DNA from: Codonopsis lanceolata
Taxonomy: Eukaryota > Streptophyta > Magnoliopsida > Asterales > Campanulaceae
Assembly: GCA_013146195.2 (NCBI GenBank)
Contig: CM028382.1
Location: 118,123,023 to 118,187,022 of the forward strand
Length of the DNA: 64,000 bases
Direction: 5' to 3'
The position numbers and the translations under genes are program-made. The notes under the pieces were generated by a model. That model did no database searches, had not been told where the DNA came from, and saw nothing but the letters and a program-made list of their open reading frames with translations. This document shows, in pieces, positions 33,286 through 44,159 of this stretch. Positions within the stretch are counted from its first letter, which is position 1. Each line of letters starts with the position of its first letter.

Positions 33286-33529
33286 TATCGCTTTTTGAAT
33301 CACCATATACTTTGACTCGACTTTATTCTCACGTATACTAACTATGTTCCAAAAAATAATTGTCTTTACCTTTATTTGGTAAAAATAATTAATATGATGA
33401 TCAAAAATTTATAAAAACTATACCTGCCATTGGGAAACTTCTGAAGTTATTATTGATATTTTTATTAATATAATATTGTGGATATTAAAATTTCATCACC
33501 CTACACAGATATATAGATAAGTATTTTCT

Positions 33530-33697
33530 TAGGTAAATAGTCAATAATTATATTTTGAGATATTTCACTTAAAGAGTCAATTTTAAAAAATTAAGGCATG
33601 GAAGTCATTTTATTATTAATATGCTGCTAAAAGTGTTATTTTCTTTAAAAAATTGACTTTCAAACGAATACTCTTTATCCAGAATGGATGAAGTATA
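33530..33697. mobile_element. MITE remnant of the same group
   Basis: The interior (AAAGAGTCAATTTTAAAAAA, GGCATGGAAGTCATTTTATT) and the right end CCAGAATGGATGAAGTATA parallel the two MITEs before it. The left end has decayed. A reverse-oriented relative lies near 35095-35205. Confidence 0.4.
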
Positions 33698-33929
33698 TGT
33701 TAAATATTGATACTATTTTTAGTATAAATTAGATTTTGTGTACGTGCCTATGACACGGTGTCAGTATGGACGTGATCAGTATATGAAGCGAGCATGATGA
33801 GTCGGATGAATGTATATTACACAAATAAAAAATTGTTGAAAAACTAGTGTTTTTATGTGAAGTAAATTAGGGTTTTGAGACACTAATTTATTTGTGAGTC
33901 ATTTATGCAATGATTATGGTAATTGTGGA

Positions 33930-34264
33930 TGGTAATGCTTGAGTTACTCTAATTTTGCACCAAAATATCAACCTTGCTAGCCTTACAACTACTTCTACAA
34001 CTTTTTCTACAACTAAGCTTTGAAGAAAGGTAAAGTTGTCTTTATCCAAATTTTTTTTTTCCTAATTCAAGGCTTAGTTGTAAGGAAAGTTGTAGGATTA
34101 GTGGTAAAGATAACATTTTCCCCAAAATATAAGTACTCTATGACGTGACACATTCTCATTGATTGGAGTGGTGGGACTCACAAAATATCCAACCAATGAG
34201 AGTATGTCACGTCATAGAGTGTCCATATTTTGGTGCAAAATGAGAGTGACCCTAGCATTGCCCA
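33930..34264. mobile_element. hAT-like MITE with a second internal hairpin
   Basis: The ends form inverted repeats (left TGGTAATGCTT and ATTTTGCACCAAAATAT; right ATATTTTGGTGCAAAAT and AGCATTGCCCA). The flanks carry an 8-bp target duplication ATTGTGGA / ATTGTGTA (7 of 8), the hAT length. Inside are two more hairpins, one built on ACAACTAAGC/GCTTAGTTGT (about 34006-34085) and one with arms at about 34136-34162 and 34194-34219 containing TATGACGTGACA. Confidence 0.7.
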
Positions 34265-34272
34265 ATTGTGTA

Positions 34273-35234
34273 ATTATGTTTTTCTCCGTGAATACATAAG
34301 AATAATATATTTATTTGTCCAATTCAGACATTAGATGAATAAGTTATAGAGGTTTAAAGTAGAACATTTGGAAGTGAGTTATCTTACATTGGAAAAATAT
34401 GAAAGGTTTGAGTGATTTATAAACAAAGGCTCCCTTGTATTGGGTAAGCTTGTATAGAAATAACTATCCCTCCTGCGGCCTCAGAGGGGGGTGCAAATCA
34501 AGATCCAATTTGGCTTGAACCGACGTACTTGTGTGCTCGCATATGCAGACATGAATATCGGATCAAGTTCTGCTACCTAGACAAACCCGCGCACTTACAG
34601 GGAGTGAGGTGATTAATGTTTAAATGAAATTGTGTATTACATAGGCCTCGATCACAACTTCCAGCAGGCTTCACAAGTCTTTTGCATTACAGTAATCTTT
34701 ATTGGTTTCTTTCTGTAATTTTGGTATTGTTTTTTCAAACAAAAACGAAAGAAATAACACATTTTATTGGTTATAACATTTTGTAACTCGTTCAAAAATG
34801 TATAATTAAATATTCAAAAACATTTTCTCTCTCACACACACATCAACCCAACATCTCTTAATTGATATAAACTTAAAAATTAAAATCTCAGCAAACAAAA
34901 ACTATAAAATAAATAGAATGAAACAAAGTGAAATAACAAAAAACTATTCGAAATCGAAATCACAAAGATTTCAGACCAATAAGGGAAACTTAACACAAAT
35001 TTTTTTTAAATAAATTAAAATGCAAATATTTAAAATTATAAAAATTAATTACAAAACTTACGAACAATATTATTAAAAAAATAAATATAGGTCATAAATA
35101 AATTAAATTGAGATTCAGTTGGTACATTAAAATGAAATAGTTGACTCTTTAAGTGAAACATCTCAAAATTGAATAATTGACTATTTGCACTGAATGAAGG
35201 GAGTAATAAATATGGGTTGAGGACTTGAGGTCAC
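34273..35234. other. Intergenic sequence, no gene
   Basis: It contains an unplaced GC-richer island (34460-34720) and a decayed Stowaway-like relic (about 35095-35205). No coding domain recognised. Confidence 0.4.
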
Positions 35235-35237
35235 TAA

Positions 35238-35857
35238 GAGCAAGAACAACAAAGCTCTTTATTTGGGGAGCTTAAGCTCCATTTTTTTTCTATTTTATTA
35301 CAAAAATGCCATTAAACTCCCCACTTAAGCTTCCCAATAAAAATACTCTTTCAACAATACACAAACTCCAACATTTTTACATACCCCATCATTTTATCTC
35401 CAATAATTTAATATTTTTACAGAAAAATGGCTAGAAATTTGAAAAATTCATAGAAATTTTTTCTGATATCAAAATGAAACAAATCAAATCTCTATTTGTA
35501 GGTAAAAATGTTTACTTTAATACATGAAAAAAATATTAAAAAAATATATATTATGGCTGAAAATTGACGAAAAAAATAAATGGAGAAAAAAAAATGATGA
35601 TGTGACATGTGGGAAGTAGGCAAAGTCATGAAGGGTGAAGCCGTGCAGATGTTGTCGGGTGAAAACTCGGTCGTTTTGGCCCTTTTTCGGTGAAACTGTG
35701 TCGTTTTATGTTGAATATTTTTGTTAAGCAATGGGAGCTTGTTTTGCTCCCAAACTTACTTTTTGCTTATTAAGCAATTTTTAAGAATCTTTGTTGTTTT
35801 AAAAAATCTCAAAAAATCTCTTAAGCACCGGCTTAAGCTCTATTGTTGTTTATGGTC
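35238..35857. mobile_element. Tourist-like (PIF/Harbinger) MITE
   Basis: The ends GAGCAAGAACAACAA and TTGTTGTTTATGGTC are imperfect inverted repeats flanked by TAA on both sides (35235-35237 and 35858-35860), the 3-bp target of PIF/Harbinger elements. Inner repeats GGAGCTTAAGCTCC and GGCTTAAGCTC extend the pairing. No transposase. Confidence 0.6.
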
Positions 35858-35917
35858 TAATAATACTTTACACATGGGACCATCTGTACTTAAAAGAGCA
35901 AGAGCTAATATCTTACT

Positions 35918-37322
35918 GGGAAAACTAATTTTTATACCAACATACTATTTGGGGGAAAGCTAAATAACCTCATTCTTTCAATATTACAAATGTTGCTAAT
36001 ATACTCAGTTTCGGGGGAAAATGTTATAATTTTACAAATAATTTGGACAAAATGTTACCAATTTCGTTAAGTTTCCATCCAAATTCATTAACAAGGTGAT
36101 GACGTGGATCTTTAAAGGATTCTTTCATGAATTTTCAAAGCATAGGGTATCCCCTTGTAATCATGCTTTCTAATCCTTCAAAATTTTATCCTCCTTCGTA
36201 GAATTAACAACCGGACCCCTCTCCTCCTTCACAAAATTAACAAACAGACACCTAATTCCACATGTTGTTCCTCGTGCTCTAAACAATCTCAACAAGTCCG
36301 TCGGCGACATTAATGATTATATTATCGTGTTTTCCTTATCTCGCTGAAACCATATACTTGTCGTCGGCTCGTCGCCTATCAAGCAAGAGAACGTCATGGC
36401 CTTTTGGATGCGCTTTCTCACGCACTGCGTAACCCTACCTCTCACTCCGTTGTTCAATCCACCGCTACCACCATCTTCGGCCTCCTCATCGCCGATGATT
36501 ATCGACCGATCATCGATTCCAAGCGGGACATTGTGTATGCCTTGATTGATATCATCTGAACGACTTATTCGCAGTCGAGATCGATTAAGGACGCGCTCAA
36601 GGCCCCGTTTGGGATTTCTTTGTATCCGTTAAATCGGGCCATAATGATTGAGCTGGGTGTTGTTCCGGTGATATTTTTATTGGTGGAATGATGGGAGAGT
36701 TGGGGTTGTGGAGGATGCAACATTGATCGTCGCACAAATTGCCGGGTGTGTGGAGGCTGGGGATTTGTTTAGAAAGGTTTTAGGGATTGGGGTATTGGTT
36801 GATTCATTGGATTATTGTACCAGATCAAGTAGTAAGACCAAAGAGAATGATGTTTCAGCTTGTTGAATTTGGTGCAATGTGGGAAGAGAGACGCTACTAA
36901 GAATGTTTGCGAGATAGGGTTGGGATTTTATGATGGAATCGTTGATGTCGCCGAGAATGAAAGCTTGAAAGGGATGAGCAAATCAACAGAACTGGTGAAG
37001 GAGATGCCGTGGTGGAACTAAGTCTGATTGTTAATTTTGTGAAGGAGAATAAATGATTTTGGAGGATTAGAAAGCATGGTTACAAGGTAATACCCTTTAC
37101 TTTGAAATTTTATAAAATAAACCTTTAAAGGTCTACGTCATCACTCCGTTAACGAATTTGGATGAAAACTTAACGAAATTGGTGACATTTTTTCCAATTT
37201 ATTTGTACACTTCTAACATTTTCCCCCGAAACCGAGTACATTTGCAACATTTGTTATATTGAAAGTACGAGGTTATTTTGGTTTTCCCAAATAGTAAATT
37301 CATATAAAAAAGTAGTTTTCCC
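35918..37322. mobile_element. Pack-MULE candidate 3 (carries an ARM-repeat gene fragment)
   Basis: Terminal inverted repeats of about 250-280 bp begin GGGAAAACTA and share ACTATTTGGG, AATGTTGC, GTTTCGGGGGAAAATG and AGCATGNTTACAAGG-like blocks. The flanking 9-bp target duplication is TATCTTACT (35909-35917) against TCTCTTACT (37323-37331), 8 of 9. The clear borders and 9-bp duplication place it among Mutator-like elements. No transposase. The interior has higher GC and is derived from a host gene. Confidence 0.8.
36367..37020 (+). pseudogene. Captured ARM-repeat fragment of a plant U-box-type (PUB8-like) gene
   Basis: Plant U-box proteins with ARM repeats are E3 ubiquitin ligases. Translation across shifting frames gives a continuous ARM-repeat region: DALSHALRNPTSHSVVQSTA, DYRPIIDSKRDIVYALIDII, SRSIKDALKAPFGISLYPLN, IELGVV, then FRKVLGIGVLVDSLD and a final NVCEIGLGFYDGIVDVAEN. 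The U-box itself is not present. It has a TGA after ALIDII, several frameshifts and short deletions, so it is nonfunctional. The match to the PUB8-type group is by recalled motif similarity; other ARM proteins are possible. Confidence 0.75.
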
Positions 37323-37331
37323 TCTCTTACT

Positions 37332-38699
37332 ACCAAATTTATGATCAAATAAACATATGGTAAAAAGATAAGGCAAACTCCAATTGCCCAAATGTTCCCC
37401 AATACCTTTTATTGAAAACCAATAAATAAGAAAATAGAAAGGAAGTTGAAGGATTGATTTTACAAGGCAAAAACAACATCGACTTGTCAGTTGCTTTGTT
37501 AACCAAAAGGGCACATTCTACAGTCGGGGGAGATGCAAACAAGATACAAAATTTGCAAAACTGAGTTCTTAAAGGGGAGATGCATGGGTTTTACTTTCCA
37601 AATTTTGTCAAACAAACGAAAGACAACACAACATTGATGGAATAAAGTAGTAGATGGTCTTAATTAGAATTCCATAATTTGACCATACATGTATCATTTT
37701 CATCGTAAAATTGAAGTTTATCAAGTGTCGGAAAAGTAAGGGACTGTCCACTCGCTTCATTTTAACTTTAGACGCTTGATATCACATTCTCTCCCCACCC
37801 ATCTTTTTGCAACAATACTAACCCCAAATGTCCAATTATCTAATTACCTAAATTTGAAATCACACTACCATCCCTAATCTCATCAAAATGAGATAAAAAC
37901 CATTAAGACATTAACAACTAATAAAATAGTAAATGAAGAACAAAGGTTGTGCCACTTATTGAAAGTCACAAAAACAATGACATATGTTTTTTGCAAATCA
38001 AAGATAATAGTATAATGATGATGGCTATTGAGAGTAAAGATATTAATGATAGAGTGTTAATAAACAATTGAATATGTGGAGGGTAAGTCTTTAGCAAATT
38101 CAATACCTTTCACCCATAACTCGTTGAGAGAAGCGAGAACCATTAATTTAAATATACATAACTAAAGTACGCAATAAAAGACCCATGAGGCTAACAACTT
38201 TAAAGGGTAGCTTTCTTTCAAATATTTACACTTTGACTACCGTACTTTATTTTCAACACCTAGACTAACATGCTTCTATTTTGATTTTTATTATAGAAAA
38301 AAAATTGGATGTAATTTGTCAAAAATTAACAGAGTTTTATTCCCATAAAAAATAATACCAAAATTTCAAACCCTAGACTATAAATACTAAATCTTAAATC
38401 TCAAACCATAAATCCTAACCTTAACCTAGACCCTTAAATACTAAAGCCTAGATATAAAACCTAAAATCTTAAACTCTAAACTCTAAAGTCTAAACCATAA
38501 ACTCTAATTTGTATGTTTTTAGATTTGAGTGGAGACTATTGAAATATTTCGTTAGGTTTTTTTTAATGACATCCATATATATTATATAATTGAAAATTGA
38601 AAACAAAAATAAAAATACTACCTTATTTATCATTAAAAAAAGTAACAATACACTAATTAATGTATAAATTAGACATTGGTACGCCACCGTCTAGTTACT
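37332..38699. other. Intergenic sequence upstream of SPI
   Basis: No gene recognised. Simple AT-rich sequence apart from the degenerate CTAAA-type repeat at 38370-38515. Confidence 0.5.
38370..38515. repeat. Degenerate telomere-like CTAAAYC repeat
   Basis: About 20 variants of a 7-8 base unit (AAACCCTA, TAAATCCT, TAAACTCT, TAAACCAT) run in one direction. It resembles the plant telomere repeat CCCTAAA in decayed form; such interstitial stretches are common near plant promoters. Confidence 0.6.
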
Positions 38700-39443
38700 T
38701 GCTATAATTCAAACAAGTTTTTATTGTCGGATGACGTTGAGGGCAGAATTGGAAACCAATAATTGTTCAACGAAAATTTCTGTAAATAACTAAATATATA
38801 CTTAAACAAAAGATTGAGGCTGTCACGTCTTGGTCGTCGATTACGATCCGCCACGTGGAAATCCTCGGTACTGTGGATCCCACAACTGACGTGGTCAATG
38901 AGTTGAAATAAAGGCAAAGCTCGTTAAAAACCAAATGGGAAGGGTTTAGCAAGAGTTTTTTGAAAAAGAAAGAAGGAAAAAAAAACTTAATAGAGAGAGA
39001 AATTTAAGAGAGAGAGCGAGAAACAAGGCGCGGGGTGGCCGTCCGAAAACAGGCGAGCAGCTCTTTCTTCTTTACGTCGTTGTTGTTTCATTTTTTTCCA
39101 AAACGAAGCCGCGTTACCCACTTCCCCTTTTCTAGGGCACAGAAAAAAATTTAAAAATTAATTTCAAAATATTTTCAAAACAGCATTGCGAAAATACACA
39201 CATTGAGTTCACACAGATCAGCCGAAATTCCGAATTTGTTGTGTTTTTACCTAGATCTTGCTCTGTTTAATCCTCAATTTGACTCCGATCGATCAGCTCA
39301 TTCCACATTTTCTCTATATCCGCAGCTCCGATAACTGTAATTTTTTTAATTTGGGGGGAGGATTTGAGCTCGGGATCCTCCTTGGGAGTTAATCCGATCT
39401 GCCGGAGACTGATCGGCTGGAGCTACTTTGTTCCGTTCGTCGG
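38700..39443 (+). promoter_or_regulatory. SPI: SPI promoter and 5' leader
   Basis: The region contains a G-box CACGTG (38852-38857) and a TGACGTGG element (38887-38894), both of the ACGT-core type bound by plant bZIP and bHLH factors. A GA-rich block (38987-39026) probably lies in the 5' untranslated leader. I see no good TATA box at the right distance, so the transcription start is not fixed. A leader intron cannot be excluded. Confidence 0.55.
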
Positions 39444-39494
39444 ATGAGAAAGGAATTTGTATGTTTCAGAAGGCATCCGGTGGGAAAACGATGA
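39444..39494 (+). promoter_or_regulatory. Upstream ORF overlapping the SPI start (ATGA)
   Basis: A 16-codon open frame starts at ATG 39444 and ends at TGA 39492-39494, overlapping the SPI start at 39491 in the sequence ATGA. This arrangement could lower SPI translation or allow re-initiation. Another ATG at 39461 is in frame with SPI and would add ten residues. Which start is used cannot be told from sequence. Confidence 0.5.
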
Positions 39495-39654
39495 AATGGG
39501 TAACATTGCTTAAAGACTTTAAGGAAAAAGTTGGTTTATCCGCGTCTCCGTCTGCCGCTTCTTCTCCCTCCTCTTCTGCTTCCCCAGCGCCGTACAATCG
39601 AGATAATAGTAATGCCTCTTCTACCTACCATGACTCCGGGTCTTCGCCTTCTAG
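39491..39654 (+). CDS. SPI: SPI exon 1
   Basis: Begins MKWVTLLKD, followed by a low-complexity S/P/A-rich linker. It ends two bases into an arginine codon at the donor AG|GTTAGT. Confidence 0.9.
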
Positions 39655-42600
39655 GTTAGTCGTTATGTTACCTTTTATTTTCTCCTTCTTTCTTTCCAAT
39701 CCCGAAGTTTCAATTGATGAATTGAAGTTGTGTGTATGAATATCGGACAGTGTATTAGTATCCATTTGACTTGTTTTGATGTCTGATCCCTCTTGATCAC
39801 ATTATTATTGCTAATATTGTTTTGTCTTTTTGGTTTAGTTTTGGACTTCTAAGGAGTTTAAGGAGTAGGATGATGTTATTAGCACTTTAACTGTTTGATG
39901 AGGTGCTCAATTTTGAATCCTGATCGTAAGGGAAGTGAGCTACTACACAGCATTGGAAGTAGCTGCCATGTTTACTTGATTGGTTCAGTTCAGCTAGGCA
40001 ATGACCGGATTTTAGAGCTTGATCTTTAAATTCGAGTTATTTTTTTTGATAAGTAAATTCGAGTTATTACTTGAGTACCAACATTACTTTTTAGGATTGT
40101 TTATCCGATCGGGATTTAAATCTGGGTCTGACATTTGTGCATGTATTTGCTCGATGGGAAAGAGCAGAAAATGTTATCTTTGGGGTATGCGACTCCAGAA
40201 TATATTCATTCTACCCACAACCTTCCTGTAATTCTGTATGCATGTGGTGTAATGTTATGAAAAACATAATTACAACATTTTGATATTACATTTTTCATTA
40301 TGAAAAGAACAATAACCCATTCGGGGCAGGTTGTTTGTTGTCTATTGAAGTCTAGTCATCAGCTGCCTCAAATATGGTTCAAGATCGGATTGGCTATATA
40401 TTCTTGCTTCATGCTGCATATGATGTTATATTTTACTGGTTAGCAGTAATCAGTAATGGATGGATTGGTAAAGTGTTCTGGGAGCGTCAACTAGATAAAA
40501 GATCCGTCTCTAGCTAAAAAGTGGCTTTTTAAAAAGTTTTCTCTCTTACCAATAGTGTCCCTCAGTTTAAAGGTGGTGGTAATATCAGACTTCACAAGTC
40601 CGGTGTTGTTTTCTTTCTTTTGGGGTCGCCTCTCTCCAAAAACTTGAGTATAACATTTGGTCAACTTATTTATCACAGAGAAGAAGGGGAAAAAGGGAGA
40701 CAGGAAAAGGCAAAAATAGTGAATAAAAAAAAGGTGACGCGCCCTTTGTACACCGGGAGTATACAAATTAAGAACTAATTACTAGCTATATTATCCACAA
40801 ATTCTACAAAAGGGTTTGCACCAAGAGCTCGCGACTCATGGCACCAAAAGAGTAGAGTATTCAGAATCAACTCCTTGATCTTCTCTATGCTCCTCTCTAT
40901 ATTCTCAAAAATTCTACCATTCCTTTCCTTCCATATACTCCAAGCAAGCTAAAAGAATGAGATTTTGCTGTTTTGATCATTCGATCACGCAGAATTGACC
41001 CTTTAGAGAATACTACGGGGATATGGGTTAAGGAAGTATCTTTCCATATTTTCTATCATAAAAGTATCTATCTGTTATTTTTTTTGATAAAGGTTGTAGA
41101 ATGTGAGTGTCCCGGAGGGTGTGATGTGTGCTGGGGTAAAGAGTTAGGCGTGACACGTTGCTATCAAAGAACCTCAAAGAGTGTAGGATCGGGGTGGAAG
41201 CCAAGACTGATCAAACAAAGAGAAAGAGGGCAGGCGATGTCGAGAGTTCTCTCTCTAGTACTCGCTAGGTTCTCAATCAAATGATTATCGATCCTTGAAA
41301 ATGAGGTTTTCACCTCTATTTATAGTGAATGTAGGATGACACATGGAATATTCCGGCTAGGTGTCATCATCCTATTGATCATGCAATGATCGTAAGACAA
41401 GTGTCCCATAAGTGGGGACCACAATCGCTCTTTCTCTCTTAGTGATCGGGTCACCGCGCGTCGTGCGTGGTATCGCATGCGTCTGGCAGTGCGACTTTCT
41501 CTTGACTTCGACCACCAAACCAATAACCCCGAGGGTTCCCAAAACCGGCTCGATCTTGTAAGGGTTCATGGACCACTGACTTCTTGTTGCACTTAAGAGT
41601 AAATCACCGGTAGTGCCTACTAGCGGGTCATCCTTGACGGATGTAAGTGCTAGCGGTAAGTTGTTGCCCCTTACCTTAGGCGTAGAGTTAGTTCCTTGGA
41701 GCCCTAATATTCAGAGATCGGGGCTCTAGGGCCAACTCGATTCTCATAGGGTCAGGCAAGATGTCATCCTGACGGAGCGTTTTGACCCTCGGCCAGTTTG
41801 CTCGTGGAGACCATTAATAAAGCCGGGGTGCGGCCATAGAGGTCTAGGCATCATTACTCTTAGGCTAAAAGCACTCGACCTCGGCCCCCCCTTTAGGCTA
41901 TTTCCCGGAGCCTAGTACGTTCTCGTACGATAGGTCTTAGTTCGGGGAAACTAGGTAATTACGTGGCAATCACCTAGAGTGACGTGGCATAATCCCTACT
42001 ACAAAGGTAAATGAATATATATCACAGGAGGCGCGTCCTATTTACTTAGAAGTATAAAAAGTCAAAAGACTAACTAACGTAAAGGAAAGTTGTGCACAAA
42101 ATCTACAAAAGAGGAAGACAGGGGAGTATGTGAATGCCCAACCCTTGCACACCACACAAACAGGAGATGAAGCAGAGCACTCTTCATGTTTGAAATAGAT
42201 CCTTCCTCATTAACAAAAGCTCTTCAGTTTCTTTCCTTCCAGATTGTCCACCACACCCCCAACGGAGCAACCTCCCACAAAATATATCTTTCCTTCCTTC
42301 GCCAAAAATACCTCCAGCTCCACAACAAATCTTTGGAGGCCTCTGGGAGCACCCACTCCACTTTGAACAAGTGGAACAAAAGGTTCCACAATTCCCCAAC
42401 CACCGGGTAGTGCAAAACCAAGTGATTTACACTCTCCTCGCTCTCCTTGCACAAGAAGCATCTGTTAACATATATCATCCCTCTTTTCCTTAGGTTATCC
42501 CCGGTTAGAATAGCCTCATTTGCCATTTCCCAAGCAAAAAAGGCTACGCGACTTGGAGCTACCGTCTTCCACACCGACTTCCAAGGAAAAGGTAACCCTT

Positions 42601-44128
42601 CTCTATCCGACAGTTTGGCATAATATCCTTTCATTGAGAATTTGCTGTCCTTCTACCCTCTCCAAACCACCCTATCAGTCTCACCACCAACTTTTTGAGC
42701 ATAAAAAAGCTCAAAAAATCTTGTCACCGAATCCATCTCCCAATCCTGAAAATTTCTTCTAAACGTCGGGTTCCAAGATACTCGACCGCCCTCTAAAGAG
42801 AGCACCGAGCTGATCAAACTATTCTCTTCCCTACTTCCTAGACAAGGAGAAGAGCTCTAGAAATGATCAGGATAATACATCGTCTCCACACCATAAGTCT
42901 TTCCAAAATTTCACCGCCGCCCCCGTCCCAATCTCGAAAGAAATATTCCTACCAAAAGCATTCCAGCCTTTACTAATCCCTTTCCACACTCCTGCCCCAA
43001 AAGCCTCAGAGACCTCTGCTGGAAACCACAAATGATTCCCTATGACATATTTACTCTGCACCACTTTCCTCCATAAGGCCCCCTTATCTGACAAGTATCT
43101 CCACAACCACTTCCCAAGCAGGGCTTCATTAACAATTTGAGATTTTTAACTCCTAAGCCCCCTTTCCCCATATCAGAGCGAACTATGTCCCTATTAACAA
43201 GGTGAAAATTCTGCACAGACGACTTACCTTCCCACAAAAAATCCCTTTCCAACTTCTTTAATCTATTTCGTATCGAAGCTGGAACTACGGAGAGTGAAAG
43301 AAAATACGTAGGCAAATCTGTTATTTCTAATCTAATCTATCTGTTATTTCTATCAAAATTCTCTGGAAAGCCTCTCTCTGGTAGAATGAGGCAGAAAAAA
43401 CGGCTTGAGAATTTGGATAATCTTAATTTTAGCGTGGTTTTGTTATCTATATTTTGGAATTATATAATTAATGGCAGAGAATATTTGTTTTTCGAGTTAC
43501 AGGTTTTCTTTTGTATCGCTTCTTCTTTTAAAGGTAATTGTATATATAAGTTGTTCCACTGAAATTTGAGATAGAGCCTTCCGGCTCTTCCCTTAGGAAC
43601 TTTTAAAAATCAGTCATCAATTGTTATAGTGAGATCAACCACATATTTGTGTTTCCTTTAGCTTTATGATATTAGCAAACCAAGGTTAGCTATAACCAAA
43701 GTTATCTATTACCAAAATTATCGACAAGTATGAAGGAAAACGGTTACAACCAATCACTACCTGTATTACGGCAGGCGCACACATATTTCTTTAGTGTTGA
43801 CCCTTTTGTGGACATTAAACCTCAACGGCACTAGTAATAATTATTTGATATGTTAGAGAATATGGTGAAGTGGATGCTAAAACAAGTAGTTCAAGAGGGG
43901 AAGGGGTCAATATTGCAGAGTTGTAGTTTTTGCTATACAAACGGAATGGAATCTATTAGCAAAAGCTTTTAAGTAGCACCCACGAATGGTATAAGTAAGA
44001 TGGCTATTCTTTGTCACAATGTCAAATATATTTCCAACTGTTGTCAAACATGATAAAACACTAGGATGTAAAGTTTCATGAGGTTTGGACAAGGCAAGCT
44101 TTAGATGCTGTAGTGTATGGTTTTCAGA

Positions 44129-44159
<31 letters not shown>

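Noticed and set aside
39461..39490. Alternative SPI start ten codons upstream
   Set aside because: In frame, but the family starts at MKW and the extension (MFQKASGGKT) is not recalled from other SPI proteins. Kept only as a possibility.
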